Shown here: one piece after another, positions 47,534 to 59,026 of the stretch | Layout of the letters: every line of letters starts with the position of its first letter | Numbering within the stretch: position 1 is the first letter of the stretch | DNA from: Sulfitobacter sp. 20_GPM-1509m | GTDB lineage: Bacteria > Pseudomonadota > Alphaproteobacteria > Rhodobacterales > Rhodobacteraceae | Direction: 5' to 3' | DNA length: 64,000 bases | Assembly (NCBI RefSeq): GCF_000620505.1 | Contig: NZ_KK211144.1 | Location: 565,681 to 629,680, forward strand | The notes under the pieces: generated by a model | Databases searched by the model: none | What the model was told of the DNA's origin: nothing | What the model saw: the letters and a program-made list of their open reading frames with translations, nothing else | Translations under genes and position numbers: made by a program

Positions 47534-48593
47534 CCCACTTCCTACCGGCGCCACCATCGGCATTCTCGGCGGCGGCCAGCTGGGCCGTATGCTGTCGGTC
47601 GCAGCCGCCCGTCTGGGCTTTAAAACCCACATTTACGAGCCCGGCGCCAACCCGCCTGCCGCCGATGTGGCTCATGCCTGCACCACGGCCGCCTATGACG
47701 ACACCGCAGCACTGACCGCCTTTGCCCGCTCCGTCGATGTCATCACCTATGAGTTCGAGAACATCCCGACCGAGGCGCTCGACATCCTCGAGGCGATCAG
47801 ACCGATCCACCCCAACCGCGAGGCGCTGCGGATCAGTCAGGACCGCCTGACCGAAAAGGATTTCCTGAAAGGTCTGGGCCTGAACACAGCGCCCTACGCC
47901 GACATCCCCGATGCCGCGGCACTGGACGCGGCCCTTGGCACCATCGGCACGCCATCGATCCTGAAAACCCGCCGTTTCGGCTATGACGGCAAGGGACAGG
48001 CCCGCCTGAAATCCGACGCCGACGCGGCCCAGGCCATCGCCGACATGGCCGGTGCCCCCGCCCTGCTGGAAGGTTTCGTTGACTTCACCATCGAAGTGTC
48101 CGTCATCGCCGCCCGCAGCGCCACGGGCGATGTCGCCTGCTATGACCCCGGCGAAAACGTCCACCGCGACGGCATCCTGCATACCACCACTGTCCCCGCC
48201 TCGCTGCCCGCGAGCGCGCGTACGGATGCTGTGCTGCTGGCGGCGCGCATCCTGAACGCACTGGATTACGTGGGCGTCATGGGGGTCGAGCTGTTTGTCA
48301 CTCCTGCGGGCCTGATCGTGAACGAGATCGCCCCGCGCGTGCACAACTCGGGCCACTGGACCCAGAACGGCTGTGCCGTGGACCAGTTCGAGCAGCACAT
48401 CCGCGCGGTTGCCGGCTGGCCTCTGGGCGACGGCCAGCGCCACAGCGACGTGGTCATGGAAAACCTGATCGGCCACGACATGGACCGCGTGCCCGAACTG
48501 GCGGCCGCCCCCGACACTGCGCTGCATCTTTATGGCAAGGCCGACACCAAACCGGGCCGCAAAATGGGCCACGTCAACCGCATCACGCGCTGA
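47526..48593 (+). CDS. purK: N5-carboxyaminoimidazole ribonucleotide synthase
   Basis: ATP-grasp enzyme of 355 aa that makes N5-CAIR from AIR, bicarbonate and ATP. The N-terminal [50 protein letters not shown] and [15 protein letters not shown] are characteristic. It supplies PurE. Followed by copy 3 of the intergenic repeat and the convergent phnM. Confidence 0.96.
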   Translation: MTNPLPTGATIGILGGGQLGRMLSVAAARLGFKTHIYEPGANPPAADVAHACTTAAYDDTAALTAFARSVDVITYEFENIPTEALDILEAIRPIHPNREALRISQDRLTEKDFLKGLGLNTAPYADIPDAAALDAALGTIGTPSILKTRRFGYDGKGQARLKSDADAAQAIADMAGAPALLEGFVDFTIEVSVIAARSATGDVACYDPGENVHRDGILHTTTVPASLPASARTDAVLLAARILNALDYVGVMGVELFVTPAGLIVNEIAPRVHNSGHWTQNGCAVDQFEQHIRAVAGWPLGDGQRHSDVVMENLIGHDMDRVPELAAAPDTALHLYGKADTKPGRKMGHVNRITR

Positions 48594-48599
48594 CCGCTT

Positions 48600-48620
48600 T
48601 CTTTTGGCTTAAAATGTCCC
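48600..48620 (+). repeat. Dispersed intergenic repeat, copy 3
   Basis: TCTTTTGGCTTAAAATGTCCC starts 7 nt after the purK stop, followed by a C/G-rich run that can fold. It lies in the convergent gap before phnM, as copy 2 does between the ketoacyl synthase and arsH. Confidence 0.5.
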
Positions 48621-48659
48621 CCCCGGAGGGCCGCTGTCATCCAGCGCCCCCCGTCGGGG

Positions 48660-49799
48660 TCACGCCACCAACCGCGCCGCAATATCGCCCGACAGATAGC
48701 TGGCGCGCCCGCCCGATACCGTCATCGCCACGCGGTCAGCGCCGTCCAGCACCACCAGATCGGCCCGCTTGCCCGCCTGCAAAACGCCCCGATCGTCCAG
48801 CCCCAGCGCCCGTGCAGGGCCGGCAGACACCAGCGACCAGGCCGCGGCAAAATCCATCACCCCCGACCGCGCCAGCATCAACGCCGCACGGCGCGGGCTG
48901 GGATAGTGATAATCCGAGGCCACCGCATCAGCCATCCCCATCGACACCACGTCCAGCGCCGAGACATTGCCCTTGTGCGATCCGCCCCGCACCAGATTGG
49001 GTGCGCCCAGAATAACCACATCGCCCGCGTCTGATGCGGCCTCGGCGGCCTCCAGCGTTTCGGGAAATTCCGATACCTTCACCCCGCGTGCCCGCCACGC
49101 TGCGCGGGCCTCGGCGGTCTGATCGTCGTGGCTGCCCATCTGGACGCCCATCCGGCCCAGTTCGGCGCACAGCGCATCCAAAGCCGCGGGCACTTCGGCG
49201 CGACGCGCGTGCAGGTCCAGCAGCATCTGAAAATGCACCTCCGGGTTCCGCTGCGCCTTCAGCGCCTGCCCCACCAGCCGCGGCGGCTTGCGTCCTTCTG
49301 CCAGACGCGCGTGCGGCAGATGGTCGTTGAACACCACATAGGACACGCCCCATTCCGCAATCCGCGCAGGCAGATCCGCGTAGTCGTCCAGCAAATGCGT
49401 CTCAAACCGCAGCTGCGGGCGCAGGTCGGTGACCAGCCCGGCGGCCGTGTCGCGGATGGCGGTGAACACCTGATCGGCAAAATCCATGCCGCGCAGGCCG
49501 CCCTCCCAGCTGACGAACTGCGCCAGAACGCCGGTGGTGATGCCATTGGCGGCCAGCTCCGCCTCGGCGGCGATCAGCCCCTCGGCCATCTGTTTCATCG
49601 CACCGCGACGCGGAGCCAGATGCCGCTCGAACCCGTCGCCGTGCACATCAACGATACCGGGCAGCACGCGAAACCCGCTCAGGTCAACCGCGCGGCCCAC
49701 GGGTGCATCCGCAATCAGCCCCTCGCCCAGGCTTAGCCCGTCGCGGTGAAAGCCTTGCGGGCCCAAAACCTCGGCCCCCGTTATATCAATTGTCAGCAT
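48660..49799 (-). CDS. phnM: Alpha-D-ribose 1-methylphosphonate 5-triphosphate diphosphatase
   Basis: Amidohydrolase-fold protein of 379 aa. [19 protein letters not shown] near residue 47 holds the first metal ligands; [32 protein letters not shown] and ASDYHYPSP are typical PhnM. It would release pyrophosphate in C-P lyase phosphonate breakdown. No other phn gene is adjacent; the upstream neighbour is a lipase overlapping by 14 nt. The ATG at 49799 matches the family start. Confidence 0.88.
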   Translation of the reverse strand: MLTIDITGAEVLGPQGFHRDGLSLGEGLIADAPVGRAVDLSGFRVLPGIVDVHGDGFERHLAPRRGAMKQMAEGLIAAEAELAANGITTGVLAQFVSWEGGLRGMDFADQVFTAIRDTAAGLVTDLRPQLRFETHLLDDYADLPARIAEWGVSYVVFNDHLPHARLAEGRKPPRLVGQALKAQRNPEVHFQMLLDLHARRAEVPAALDALCAELGRMGVQMGSHDDQTAEARAAWRARGVKVSEFPETLEAAEAASDAGDVVILGAPNLVRGGSHKGNVSALDVVSMGMADAVASDYHYPSPRRAALMLARSGVMDFAAAWSLVSAGPARALGLDDRGVLQAGKRADLVVLDGADRVAMTVSGGRASYLSGDIAARLVA

Positions 49800-50577
49800 T
49801 GCGCTTTGATCCCCAGAACCCGCCGCGCGCCACGCAATCGCCGCTGGGGCAATCCAACTGTTCCAGAACCGCATCCAGCCACGAGATACTGTCCTCGAAC
49901 GTGCCGGTGCGCAGGAAATGCACGGTTTGCGAGATCACGCGCGGGTTGTTCATGATAAAAGTGTGGGTGACCGGCAGCACGATATGCGCCGTCATGCCCT
50001 GAACGCGGGTCGATGCCACACTGACCTTGCCGTCATCCGGCCCCGGCAGCAGGGTCGAGAAATAGGCGTTCAGCGACTGGTCCCCCGCGATCACCCCCAG
50101 CGGAAAGTCCACAGGCGGCAGGCTGCGCGGCAGGCTGTCGGGGCCGGTGCCCATCTGCGCCCCTGCCGGTCCGTTCATCCACTCGAACGCCGCCAGATCA
50201 CCCAGCTTGTCCACGACTTCGCTGCCATGGTTCGGCGGTGCCAGCATGACCACACGCCCCAGGTTCGGCAGATCGTGATCCCGCAGCCATTCGCGTACCA
50301 GTATCCCGCCCATCGAATGGGTGACAAAGTCGACCGTCTGGTCGCCACATTCCGCCAGTGCGGCAGGCATCACACCTTCGGACAACGACCCGACGCGCGC
50401 TTGCGTCGACGGATAGCCCGGGCGGACAACCTGAAACCCGTCCGCCTTCAGTGCGGCTTCCATCAGGGCAAAGGATGTCTCGGTGCGTGCCAGCCCGTGA
50501 AGCAGGATCACGCAATCCGCCCGCGCAGGCGCGGACAACAGCATCAGCAGGGGCAAGATCGACATGCAAACTCTCAT
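49786..50577 (-). CDS. Secreted lipase-like alpha/beta hydrolase
   Basis: A 263-residue hydrolase. Signal peptide at 1-20 ([16 protein letters not shown]). [15 protein letters not shown] is the oxyanion region, [15 protein letters not shown] the nucleophile elbow (Ser), and [10 protein letters not shown] holds a candidate catalytic His. It resembles bacterial triacylglycerol-lipase-like proteins. An alternative ATG four codons in (50565) is possible. Stop overlaps phnM by 14 nt. Confidence 0.8.
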   Translation of the reverse strand: MRVCMSILPLLMLLSAPARADCVILLHGLARTETSFALMEAALKADGFQVVRPGYPSTQARVGSLSEGVMPAALAECGDQTVDFVTHSMGGILVREWLRDHDLPNLGRVVMLAPPNHGSEVVDKLGDLAAFEWMNGPAGAQMGTGPDSLPRSLPPVDFPLGVIAGDQSLNAYFSTLLPGPDDGKVSVASTRVQGMTAHIVLPVTHTFIMNNPRVISQTVHFLRTGTFEDSISWLDAVLEQLDCPSGDCVARGGFWGSKRNADN

Positions 50578-50647
50578 GGGGTGTGAGATAGTGCCATTGC
50601 GCGCCTTATGGAATGGCCCACGCGCAACACTTTACGGAAAGCCGCTT

Positions 50648-51103
50648 ATGTCCAGCCCGCGCCCACCCCGCATCGCCGCCCGTGCGGTCATTGTCCACGA
50701 GGGGCGATTGCTGCTGGTGAATGCCTTTGCCGGCAACCGCAGCCCGCTGATGTGCGCCCCCGGCGGCGGGGTCGAGGCGCATAGCAGCCTGCCCGAAAAC
50801 CTTGCCCGCGAGGTCCACGAGGAAACCGGCCTGCGCGTGACCGTGGGCGCGCCTTGCCTGGTCAACGAATTCCACGACCGCAACCGCGACTTCCATCAGG
50901 TCGAGGTGTTCTTCCGCTGCACCCTTGAGGGCAGCGCCGATACGCCCGACAGCTGGAAAGACCCCGAGGCGGTGGTGACCCGGCGCCGCTGGGTGACCCG
51001 CGCAGAGCTGGCCGATGTACCGCACAAACCGTCAAGCCTTGGGGCGGTGGCCTTTGACGATGGCGCGATCAGCTATGATCCGCTGGAACCTTTGGTGCTG
51101 TGA
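50648..51103 (+). CDS. NUDIX hydrolase
   Basis: A 151-residue Nudix protein. The box appears as PGGGVEAHSSLPENLAREVH then EETGL: the REUxEExGU core is intact, but the first Glu of the G-x5-E element is Ser. Substrate unknown. The ATG at 50648 starts MSSPRPPRIAARAVIV. Its 3' end overlaps the convergent EamA gene by 35 nt. Confidence 0.85.
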   Translation: MSSPRPPRIAARAVIVHEGRLLLVNAFAGNRSPLMCAPGGGVEAHSSLPENLAREVHEETGLRVTVGAPCLVNEFHDRNRDFHQVEVFFRCTLEGSADTPDSWKDPEAVVTRRRWVTRAELADVPHKPSSLGAVAFDDGAISYDPLEPLVL

Positions 51104-51917
51104 CTGCCCACGCAATGCCCCCCAGCACCAGGACGGCGGCGGCGACAATCAGCGCGTTCACCTCTTCCCCCAGGATAACAGCCCCCGCGACAATCGCGAT
51201 GATCGGCACGCTCAGCTGCACAACCGCCGCCGTCGCCTGCGCCAGACGCGGCAGCACCGCATACCACAGCGCATAGCCCAGCCCCGAGGTCACCGCCCCC
51301 GACAGCACCGCCAGCCCGATGCCCACAGGACCCGCGTGCATGTCAGGCCCGATCAGGAACAGCGCCAGCACCGGCAGGCACAGCAGGAAGTTCGCCGCCG
51401 TGGCTGGAAGCGGATCGGCTTCGGCCTTACCCGAAATCGTGTAGGCGGCCCAGCCCAGCCCCGCTACCACCATCATCATCGCGCCCGCAGGGTCGGTGCG
51501 GCTGCCCGGTCCGGGCCACAGCACCAGCAGCAAACCGGCAAAGGCCACGCCCGCCCCCGCCATCTGTCGTGCCGTGGGGGCAGTACCGCGAAAGGCACCC
51601 CAGCCAAACATGGTGATCTGCACAACCCCGAACAGGATCAGCGCGCCCAGCCCTGCATCCAGCACCACATAGGACAGCGAAAACCCCGCCATATAGGCCG
51701 CCAGCGACACCGCGCCCAGCACCCGCGCGCGGCGGAACAACGGCAGCGGTGTGCCGCGCACGCTCAGCACCATGCACAGGATCACGATGCCCGCGATCAC
51801 CCGGATCAGCGCAAAGCTGGCGGCATCAATGCTGCCACTGCCGACAGCGGCGCGGTTCAGCACCGAGTTGGCAGCGAACGCCGTCATCGTGAGGGCGGTG
51901 AGAAGCGCAAGTTTCAT
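51069..51917 (-). CDS. EamA (DMT superfamily) transporter
   Basis: A 282-residue polytopic protein with about ten hydrophobic helices in two EamA repeats (residues 5-135 and 145-275). VLNRAAVGSGSIDAASFALIR and the second-repeat VLSGAVTSGLGYALWY are typical. Such transporters move amino acids, nucleosides or other metabolites. It lies 12 nt after the GNAT gene and probably shares its transcript. Confidence 0.85.
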   Translation of the reverse strand: MKLALLTALTMTAFAANSVLNRAAVGSGSIDAASFALIRVIAGIVILCMVLSVRGTPLPLFRRARVLGAVSLAAYMAGFSLSYVVLDAGLGALILFGVVQITMFGWGAFRGTAPTARQMAGAGVAFAGLLLVLWPGPGSRTDPAGAMMMVVAGLGWAAYTISGKAEADPLPATAANFLLCLPVLALFLIGPDMHAGPVGIGLAVLSGAVTSGLGYALWYAVLPRLAQATAAVVQLSVPIIAIVAGAVILGEEVNALIVAAAVLVLGGIAWAVTAPKVPADHS

Positions 51918-51929
51918 TCTGGTGCCCGT

Positions 51930-52412
51930 CTATCCAAAGGCTTTCGGATACTTCAAAGCGGCCGCAGGCACATCCGTCCCCGGCCCCGCAATCATCGTAT
52001 GTTCCAGCGGATAGGGCGAACTCAGCCCCTGTGCGCGCGCCAGAGAGAACCCGGCCTGTTCGTAAAACGACACCTGCCCCAGCACGACAACATAAGTCTC
52101 GCTCAGCCGTGCCCATTCGGCCAGCATCCCCACCATCTGTCGCCCCAGCCCATGGCCCTGACGGTCGGGCGAAACTGCAACGGGGGCCAGGCACAGCCAG
52201 CCCTTTGGCGCGATCATGTGCGACAATGCATAATAGCCCGCAATGCGCCCATCCCAGGTGGCCACGCTTTCGCCCGCCATCGCACCCGCCTTGCGCAGCG
52301 CATGCACCAGCTCCGCCTCATCCGGACCGTCAAAGGCGCTGCGCAAAAGCGCGTCCACCTCGTCCTCTTCGCCCCGCCGCAACTCGCGGGAGAAATCCGG
52401 TCCGATCAGCAT
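51930..52412 (-). CDS. GNAT family N-acetyltransferase
   Basis: A 160-residue acetyltransferase. LAPVAVSPDRQGHGLGRQMV is the acetyl-CoA pyrophosphate-binding motif (RxxGxG/A type), followed by VVVLGQVSFYEQAGFSLARA. The substrate is unknown. The ATG at 52412 is chosen (MLIGPDFS); an in-frame start eight codons upstream is possible. Upstream of the EamA transporter gene, suggesting a shared substrate or simple co-transcription. Confidence 0.83.
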   Translation of the reverse strand: MLIGPDFSRELRRGEEDEVDALLRSAFDGPDEAELVHALRKAGAMAGESVATWDGRIAGYYALSHMIAPKGWLCLAPVAVSPDRQGHGLGRQMVGMLAEWARLSETYVVVLGQVSFYEQAGFSLARAQGLSSPYPLEHTMIAGPGTDVPAAALKYPKAFG

Positions 52413-52437
52413 AGGCTGCCCTCCTGAATGGCACATG

Positions 52438-52465
52438 AAAAAAGGGGCCGCCCGCAGGCAGCCCC
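52438..52465 (-). terminator. Rho-independent terminator after groEL
   Basis: On the minus strand GGGGCTGCC, loop TGCG, GGCGGCCCC (9-bp stem with one G-U pair) is followed by TTTTTT. It sits 38 nt beyond the groEL stop and would end the groESL transcript. Confidence 0.88.
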
Positions 52466-52502
52466 TTCTTATAGAACAAAGCGTTCGGTGAGGAACGGCA
52501 GA

Positions 52503-54176
<1,674 letters not shown>

Positions 54177-54204
54177 TCAATGAAGGTCAGAGCAGGCGTG
54201 GCGC

Positions 54205-54492
54205 TTACTCGATGATCCCCATGATGTCCGATTCTTTCATCATCAGCAGTTCTTCGCCTGCGACGGTGACTTCGGTGCCCGACCATTTGCCGAACAGAAT
54301 TTTGTCGCCTGGCTTGACGGCCATTTCGATCAGCTCGCCGTTGTCTTTGCGGGCGCCCGCGCCAACCGAAACAACTTCGCCTTCCGAGGGCTTTTCTTTC
54401 GCGCTATCGGGAATAATCAACCCGCCAGCAGTTTTCTCTTCGCTTTCCGTGCGGCGAACCAGCACGCGGTCATGAAGCGGTTTCAATGCCAT
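54205..54492 (-). CDS. groS: Co-chaperonin GroES
   Basis: A 95-residue lid protein of the GroEL complex. [20 protein letters not shown] and the mobile-loop region ([12 protein letters not shown]) are standard, with [13 protein letters not shown]. First gene of the heat-shock operon; an AAGGAG ribosome binding site precedes its ATG. Expression is likely controlled by HrcA through the CIRCE element upstream. Confidence 0.98.
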   Translation of the reverse strand: MALKPLHDRVLVRRTESEEKTAGGLIIPDSAKEKPSEGEVVSVGAGARKDNGELIEMAVKPGDKILFGKWSGTEVTVAGEELLMMKESDIMGIIE

Positions 54493-54550
54493 CTTTGCAG
54501 CTCCTTAAGGCTCAAAGTTACTCCCTTGCAGGGCACCTCGGCGCCCCGTG

Positions 54551-54577
54551 TTAGCACTCAGCTCGTCCGAGTGATAA
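54551..54577 (-). promoter_or_regulatory. CIRCE element of groESL
   Basis: TTAGCACTC-N9-GAGTGATAA, one base different from the consensus TTAGCACTC-N9-GAGTGCTAA. It overlaps the predicted transcription start and would be bound by the repressor HrcA, released on heat stress. It begins 58 nt before the groES ATG. Confidence 0.92.
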
Positions 54578-54584
54578 CGACGCA

Positions 54585-54613
54585 TAGCTAGGGATGTGCG
54601 GCAAGGCTGTCAA
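54585..54613 (-). promoter_or_regulatory. Sigma-70-type promoter of groESL
   Basis: On the minus strand TTGACA (-35) and TAGCTA (-10) are separated by 17 nt, directly upstream of CIRCE. The start would fall near 54578, at the edge of CIRCE, as in many HrcA-controlled operons. Confidence 0.7.
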
Positions 54614-54717
54614 CAGGTGTGTTTGCAATTTTTGCACCGCTTTTTCAGGGTCGCCCCTTTGCCTTTGCCGCGCGGGCGCATAGCGTGGCCAGACACTGAC
54701 CGAAAGGCCCCTGACCA

Positions 54718-55701
54718 ATGTTGCGCACCATTGTTTTCATGCTCGCCCTGCTGCTGCCACAGCTGGCATCTGCCACCTGCAACGGCACCGATCTGCGCGC
54801 CCGTCTGACTGCGGATCAGACCGCAGAGATGGACACGCTGATGCGCGACATGCCCTACCCAGAGGGGAACCATTGGGTCGCACACAAGGGGGACCAGACG
54901 ATTCATCTGATCGGTACAATCCATGTGGCCGATCCCCGCCTGCCAGCGGTGGCCGACGCGCTGGCACCCGTGATCGCGTCAGCCGACGCGCTGCTGGTCG
55001 AAGCCACCGCAGTCGAAGAAGAACAGTTGAAAGACGCGATGGCCACCCGCCCCGAGCTGATCTCGCTCACATCAGGCCCCACGCTGATCGACATGATGCC
55101 GCCCGAGGATTGGGACAAGCTGGCCCAGGCAGCGTCCGAACGGGGCATCCCGCCGTTCATGGCTGCAAAATTTCAACCGTGGTATCTGTCGCTGGTGCTG
55201 GGAATGCCGCCCTGCGTGCTGACGTCCATGCAAGACGGCGGCGAAGGTCTGGACAAGGCGCTATTGCACATCGCACAGGATAACGACGTGCCCGCCACGG
55301 CGCTGGAACCCTTCGACACACTCTTTGTCCTGATGGGGCAAGACTCGCTGGAAAAGCAGGTCGCATTGTTGCGCCTTGGCGTGATGTCCGTACAGCAGTC
55401 CGAGGACATGGCCGCCACGCTGATCGAGCAGTACTTTGACGAAGATCACGGCGCGATCATGCCCCTGAACCGCGTGGTTGCCCGCAATTGGGTGAACCTG
55501 CCCGATGCCGAATTCGACGCCGTATTCGATGACATGGTCGACACGTTACTCACCCAACGCAACGCCAACTGGCTGCCCCAGATCACCGCCGCTCAGGGTG
55601 TCACCGTCGTCGCCGTGGGCGCGGGTCATCTGGGTGGCGCGCACGGCCTGCTGAACCTGCTCGCAGGCGAGGGCTATGACCTCAGACGCCAGCCCTTCTA
55701 A
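54718..55701 (+). CDS. TraB/GumN family protein
   Basis: A 327-residue protein with a signal peptide at 1-19. GTIHVADPRL and VVAVGAGHLGGAHGLLNLL are the two conserved family motifs, with LVEATAVEEEQL between. The family may be metalloproteases (conserved Gx2H and Glu), but function is uncertain. It converges on the DUF2161 gene, overlapping by 4 nt. Confidence 0.83.
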   Translation: MLRTIVFMLALLLPQLASATCNGTDLRARLTADQTAEMDTLMRDMPYPEGNHWVAHKGDQTIHLIGTIHVADPRLPAVADALAPVIASADALLVEATAVEEEQLKDAMATRPELISLTSGPTLIDMMPPEDWDKLAQAASERGIPPFMAAKFQPWYLSLVLGMPPCVLTSMQDGGEGLDKALLHIAQDNDVPATALEPFDTLFVLMGQDSLEKQVALLRLGVMSVQQSEDMAATLIEQYFDEDHGAIMPLNRVVARNWVNLPDAEFDAVFDDMVDTLLTQRNANWLPQITAAQGVTVVAVGAGHLGGAHGLLNLLAGEGYDLRRQPF

Positions 55702-56375
55702 CGGCCCAGCGCAACACCCGCCGCCATCACCGCCTCGGCCCCCTTGGGGGTCAGGCCATATACGCCCTTGTCGACCTTCTCGAACCAGCCATAGTGGTCA
55801 TCGCGCATCATCGTCGTGGCGCGTGCCACCCCGGTCTCGCGCGCCACATCCGCGCCCTTGCAGGCACCTGCCTCGTATAAATACAGCGCCAGCTTCACCG
55901 CGTCCTGCCGGTAGGCGGTGACCAGCCCCACCCGCGTCTGACCGCCATCGTTCGGATCGCCCTGCCGGCGCGCAAACTCGCGCAGCAACTGGCCTTGCCG
56001 TTTCTTCGACTTGCGCGGCGCATAGGGCCCGGGATCGCAATGCACCTCGACCAGCGCGTCGCTGATCCGCACCGTCAGCAACCCCAGCCCCAGCCGCCGC
56101 GCCAGCGTGGTCATCTCCTTCAGCGCACGCTGAAACCGCTTCCCCTGCCCGCGCGCGACGGCCATGTAAACGTCATCCGACACCGCCAGCCGCGCCACGC
56201 ATTGATGCACCAGCGTCAGCGAAAACCCCAGCTTCAGCTCGACCACCACCGGCGGCTCGCCCCCGCGCACGGCCACCACATCGGCGGCGCCCACTTCGGC
56301 CTTCACCACATAGCCCTGCCCCTCCAGAAAGGCTTTGACGGGCAAATACAGATCGGTTTCACGCGGCGCACTCAT
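55698..56375 (-). CDS. DUF2161 putative PD-(D/E)XK phosphodiesterase
   Basis: A 225-residue protein. Residues 1-70 contain YLPVKAFLEGQGYVVKAEVG, AADVVAVRG and VVVELKLGFS, a nuclease-like D...ExK core. The middle is basic (APRKSKKRQGQLL). The C-terminal third resembles a winged helix (YGWFEKVDKGVYGLTPKGAE). The family is classed as phosphodiesterase-like; its substrate is unknown. The ATG at 56375 gives the family start. Confidence 0.8.
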   Translation of the reverse strand: MSAPRETDLYLPVKAFLEGQGYVVKAEVGAADVVAVRGGEPPVVVELKLGFSLTLVHQCVARLAVSDDVYMAVARGQGKRFQRALKEMTTLARRLGLGLLTVRISDALVEVHCDPGPYAPRKSKKRQGQLLREFARRQGDPNDGGQTRVGLVTAYRQDAVKLALYLYEAGACKGADVARETGVARATTMMRDDHYGWFEKVDKGVYGLTPKGAEAVMAAGVALGR

Positions 56376-56428
56376 GCCCGCCAGATAACACCATTTCCGA
56401 ACCCGCCCCAAGCCGCTAATGTCCGCCC

Positions 56429-56782
56429 ATGACCCGCGATGAATTCAACACCCACTGCGCAGCAAAACCCGCTGCCACCCATGTCGTGCAATGGGGCAAT
56501 TCCGATGTCTGGAAGGTCGGCGGCAAGGTCTTCGCCATCTGCGGCTGGGCCGAGGACACGCCCGGCTTTACGTTCAAGGTCACGGATATGGCCTTTGAAA
56601 TCCTCAGCGACATGCCCGGCCTGCGCCCTGCCCCCTACCTCGCATCGCGCGGGCTGAAATGGATACAACAGCACGGCGCACCCGGCCTGAATGACGCAGA
56701 ACTGGCACAGCATATCGATGCCTCTTACGACATGATCGCGGCCAAACTGCCCCGCAAGACCCGCGCCGAGCTGGGCCTTTAG
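56429..56782 (+). CDS. MmcQ/YjbR family DNA-binding protein
   Basis: A 117-residue protein of the YjbR fold (CyaY-like with a helical part). AATHVVQWGNSDVWKVGGKVF, ICGWAEDTPGFTFKVT and WIQQHGAPGLNDAELAQHI are typical. Cytoplasmic, role unknown; often called DNA-binding on weak evidence. Divergent from the DUF2161 gene by 53 nt. Confidence 0.85.
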   Translation: MTRDEFNTHCAAKPAATHVVQWGNSDVWKVGGKVFAICGWAEDTPGFTFKVTDMAFEILSDMPGLRPAPYLASRGLKWIQQHGAPGLNDAELAQHIDASYDMIAAKLPRKTRAELGL

Positions 56783-56970
56783 CGGCCGCCCTATCTCTGC
56801 TTCAGAAAATCCTGGCGACCTTCAGGGGCAACGCCCCTCATCCAGACAAACAGCGTCCGCGCAAGCGGGCCGTAAACCTGCGCCCCGAAACGGCTAAAAT
56901 ACCGCAGGTGACAAGCCGCAACAGCCCCCCTATAAGGCCCGCAAAACCGCAATCAGACTCAGGATGTCCC

Positions 56971-57891
56971 ATGACAACGCTCGTATTTGGCCACAAATCC
57001 CCCGACACCGACAGCACCGGCAGCCCGATCATCTGGGCGTGGTATCTGAAAACCGTGCACGGCGTCGACGCCAAGCCGGTCCTGCTGGGCGAGCCGAACA
57101 CCGAAGCGGCGTTCATGCTGAAACGCTGGAACCTCGACAAGCCCGAGATCGTCAGCACCGTGACCGACGGCACACCCGTGGTCATCGTCGACACCAACAA
57201 CCCCGCCGAGCTGCCCGACAACATCAACAACTGCGACATCAAGGCGATCATCGACCACCACAAGCTGGTCGGCGGCCTGGAAACAGCCGGCCCGATCCAC
57301 ATCGTGATGGAGCCGCTGGCTTGCACCGCGACCATCATGTTCAAGTCGATCGGCAAGCACATGGCGCAGATGCCCGAGGACATCAAAGGCGCGATGCTGT
57401 CGTGCATCCTGTCCGACACGCTGGAATTCCGCAGCCCGACCACCACCGACGAAGACAAGGCGATTGCCCATGACCTGGCCAAACAGCTGGGCATCGACAT
57501 TCCGTCCTACGCCTCGGAAATGTTCGAAGCCAAATCCGACGTGTCGTCTTTTTCCGATGCGGAACTGCTGCGCATGGACAGCAAGGAATACACAGTCGCG
57601 GGCAAAGACTTTCGCGTCAGCGTGCTGGAAACCACGGCGCCCAAGATAGTGCTGGACCGCAAGGACAGCCTGATGGCGTCGATGACAGACGTGGCCGCCG
57701 AAGACGGAGCCGATCAGGTGCTGCTGTTCGTCGTCGACATCCTGAACGAAGAGGCCACGCTGCTGGTGCCCAACGACCTGGTGAAAACCGTGGCCGAGAA
57801 AAGCTTTGGCGTGACCGTGACCGGCGACACCGTGGTCCTGCCCGGCGTGATGAGCCGCAAAAAGCAGATCATCCCCAACCTCAAGGTCTAA
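56971..57891 (+). CDS. ppaC: Manganese-dependent inorganic pyrophosphatase
   Basis: Family II pyrophosphatase of the DHH superfamily, 306 aa. The motifs are FGHKSPDTDSTGSPI (metal ligands), VIVDTNNPAEL, IIDHHKLVGG (the DHH motif) and, at the C-terminus, SRKKQIIPNL for substrate binding. It hydrolyses pyrophosphate and needs Mn or Co. The ATG at 56971 follows CAGGA. It ends before a strong terminator. Confidence 0.95.
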   Translation: MTTLVFGHKSPDTDSTGSPIIWAWYLKTVHGVDAKPVLLGEPNTEAAFMLKRWNLDKPEIVSTVTDGTPVVIVDTNNPAELPDNINNCDIKAIIDHHKLVGGLETAGPIHIVMEPLACTATIMFKSIGKHMAQMPEDIKGAMLSCILSDTLEFRSPTTTDEDKAIAHDLAKQLGIDIPSYASEMFEAKSDVSSFSDAELLRMDSKEYTVAGKDFRVSVLETTAPKIVLDRKDSLMASMTDVAAEDGADQVLLFVVDILNEEATLLVPNDLVKTVAEKSFGVTVTGDTVVLPGVMSRKKQIIPNLKV

Positions 57892-57948
57892 GCCACATCC
57901 GCGACTTTTGTATAGCGCGACATATATAAGGGGCAGCGCCCCGGATCA

Positions 57949-57975
57949 GGCGGGCGCTTTGCCCGCCTTTTTCTT
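57949..57975 (+). terminator. Rho-independent terminator after ppaC
   Basis: GGCGGGC, loop GCTTT, GCCCGCC, then TTTTTCTT. A further hairpin with the same GGGGCAGCGCCCC core as intergenic repeat copy 2 lies just upstream at 57930-57942. Confidence 0.88.
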
Positions 57976-58065
57976 GCCCGCACCATGCCGGTGCCACCCT
58001 GCCCTTGCGCCCCGCCTGCGTTTCATACTCTAAGCGTGACAACACACCGACCAAAGGACTGCCCC

Positions 58066-58938
58066 ATGACCCAGATCATCACCGCACTTGCCGAAATCTC
58101 GGATCGCTATGACGCGCTGTTCGTCGATCTTTGGGGCTGCGTCCACAATGGCGTCACGGCTTTTCCCGACGCGGTGGCCGCCTTGCAGGCCTATCGCAAG
58201 ACCGGCGGCACCGTGGTTCTGGTCACCAACGCCCCGCGCCCCCGCGCCAGCGTCACCACGCAGATCGCCAAGATGGGCGTGCCCGACGACGCATGGGACA
58301 CGATTGCCACATCCGGCGACAGCGCCCGCACGGCAATGTACCGCGGCGCGGTCGGGCAAAAGGTGTTCTTTATCGGTGAAGAGCGGGACACGAACTTTTT
58401 CGACCCCATCGGCGTGGTCGATGATCCGGTCGACATCCAGATCGTACCGCTGGAAGAGGCCGAAGGCATCGTCTGCACCGGCCCGTTTGATCCGATGGCC
58501 GATGTCGACGACCTGCGCCCGCAACTGCTGTACGCCAAGCAAAAGGGCATGAAACTGCTCTGTGCCAACCCCGACATCGTCGTGGACCGGGGCGACGTGC
58601 GCGAATGGTGCGCCGGCGCGGTGGCCAAGCTCTACACAGAAATGGGCGGCGAAAGCCTTTATACCGGCAAGCCGCATCCGCCAATTTACGATCTGGCCCG
58701 CCTGCGTCTGGGCGAAATCAACCGCAAGACCGACAGCGCCTCGATCCTGGCGATTGGCGATGGTGTTCTGACCGACATTCAGGGGGCACAGGGCGAGGAT
58801 ATTGATTCCCTGTTCATCTCGGGCGGTCTGGCGGCAGAAGAAACCAAAACCGAAACCCAGCCCGATGCGGACGCGCTGCAAACCTATCTGGACCGCGAAA
58901 TGGTCAACCCGACCTACACAATCGGCTTTTTGCGCTGA
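58066..58938 (+). CDS. HAD-superfamily hydrolase (NagD-like, TIGR01459 type)
   Basis: A 290-residue phosphatase-like protein. Motif I is complete here: LFVDLWGCVHNG (nucleophile Asp; the second Asp is replaced by Trp as in this subclass). VVLVTNAPRPRASV is motif II (Thr) and ILAIGDGVLTDIQGA motif IV. YTGKPHPPIYDLA holds the motif III Lys. The substrate is unknown. AAAGGA precedes the ATG. Confidence 0.85.
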   Translation: MTQIITALAEISDRYDALFVDLWGCVHNGVTAFPDAVAALQAYRKTGGTVVLVTNAPRPRASVTTQIAKMGVPDDAWDTIATSGDSARTAMYRGAVGQKVFFIGEERDTNFFDPIGVVDDPVDIQIVPLEEAEGIVCTGPFDPMADVDDLRPQLLYAKQKGMKLLCANPDIVVDRGDVREWCAGAVAKLYTEMGGESLYTGKPHPPIYDLARLRLGEINRKTDSASILAIGDGVLTDIQGAQGEDIDSLFISGGLAAEETKTETQPDADALQTYLDREMVNPTYTIGFLR

Positions 58939-59026
58939 CAAGATTCCCCTTGGCTTTTCTGCAACTGCAAAGTAATAAAGTTGCGAATGGCGATGCCATT
59001 GCGTCAGAAAATAACCGGAGCCGGGA

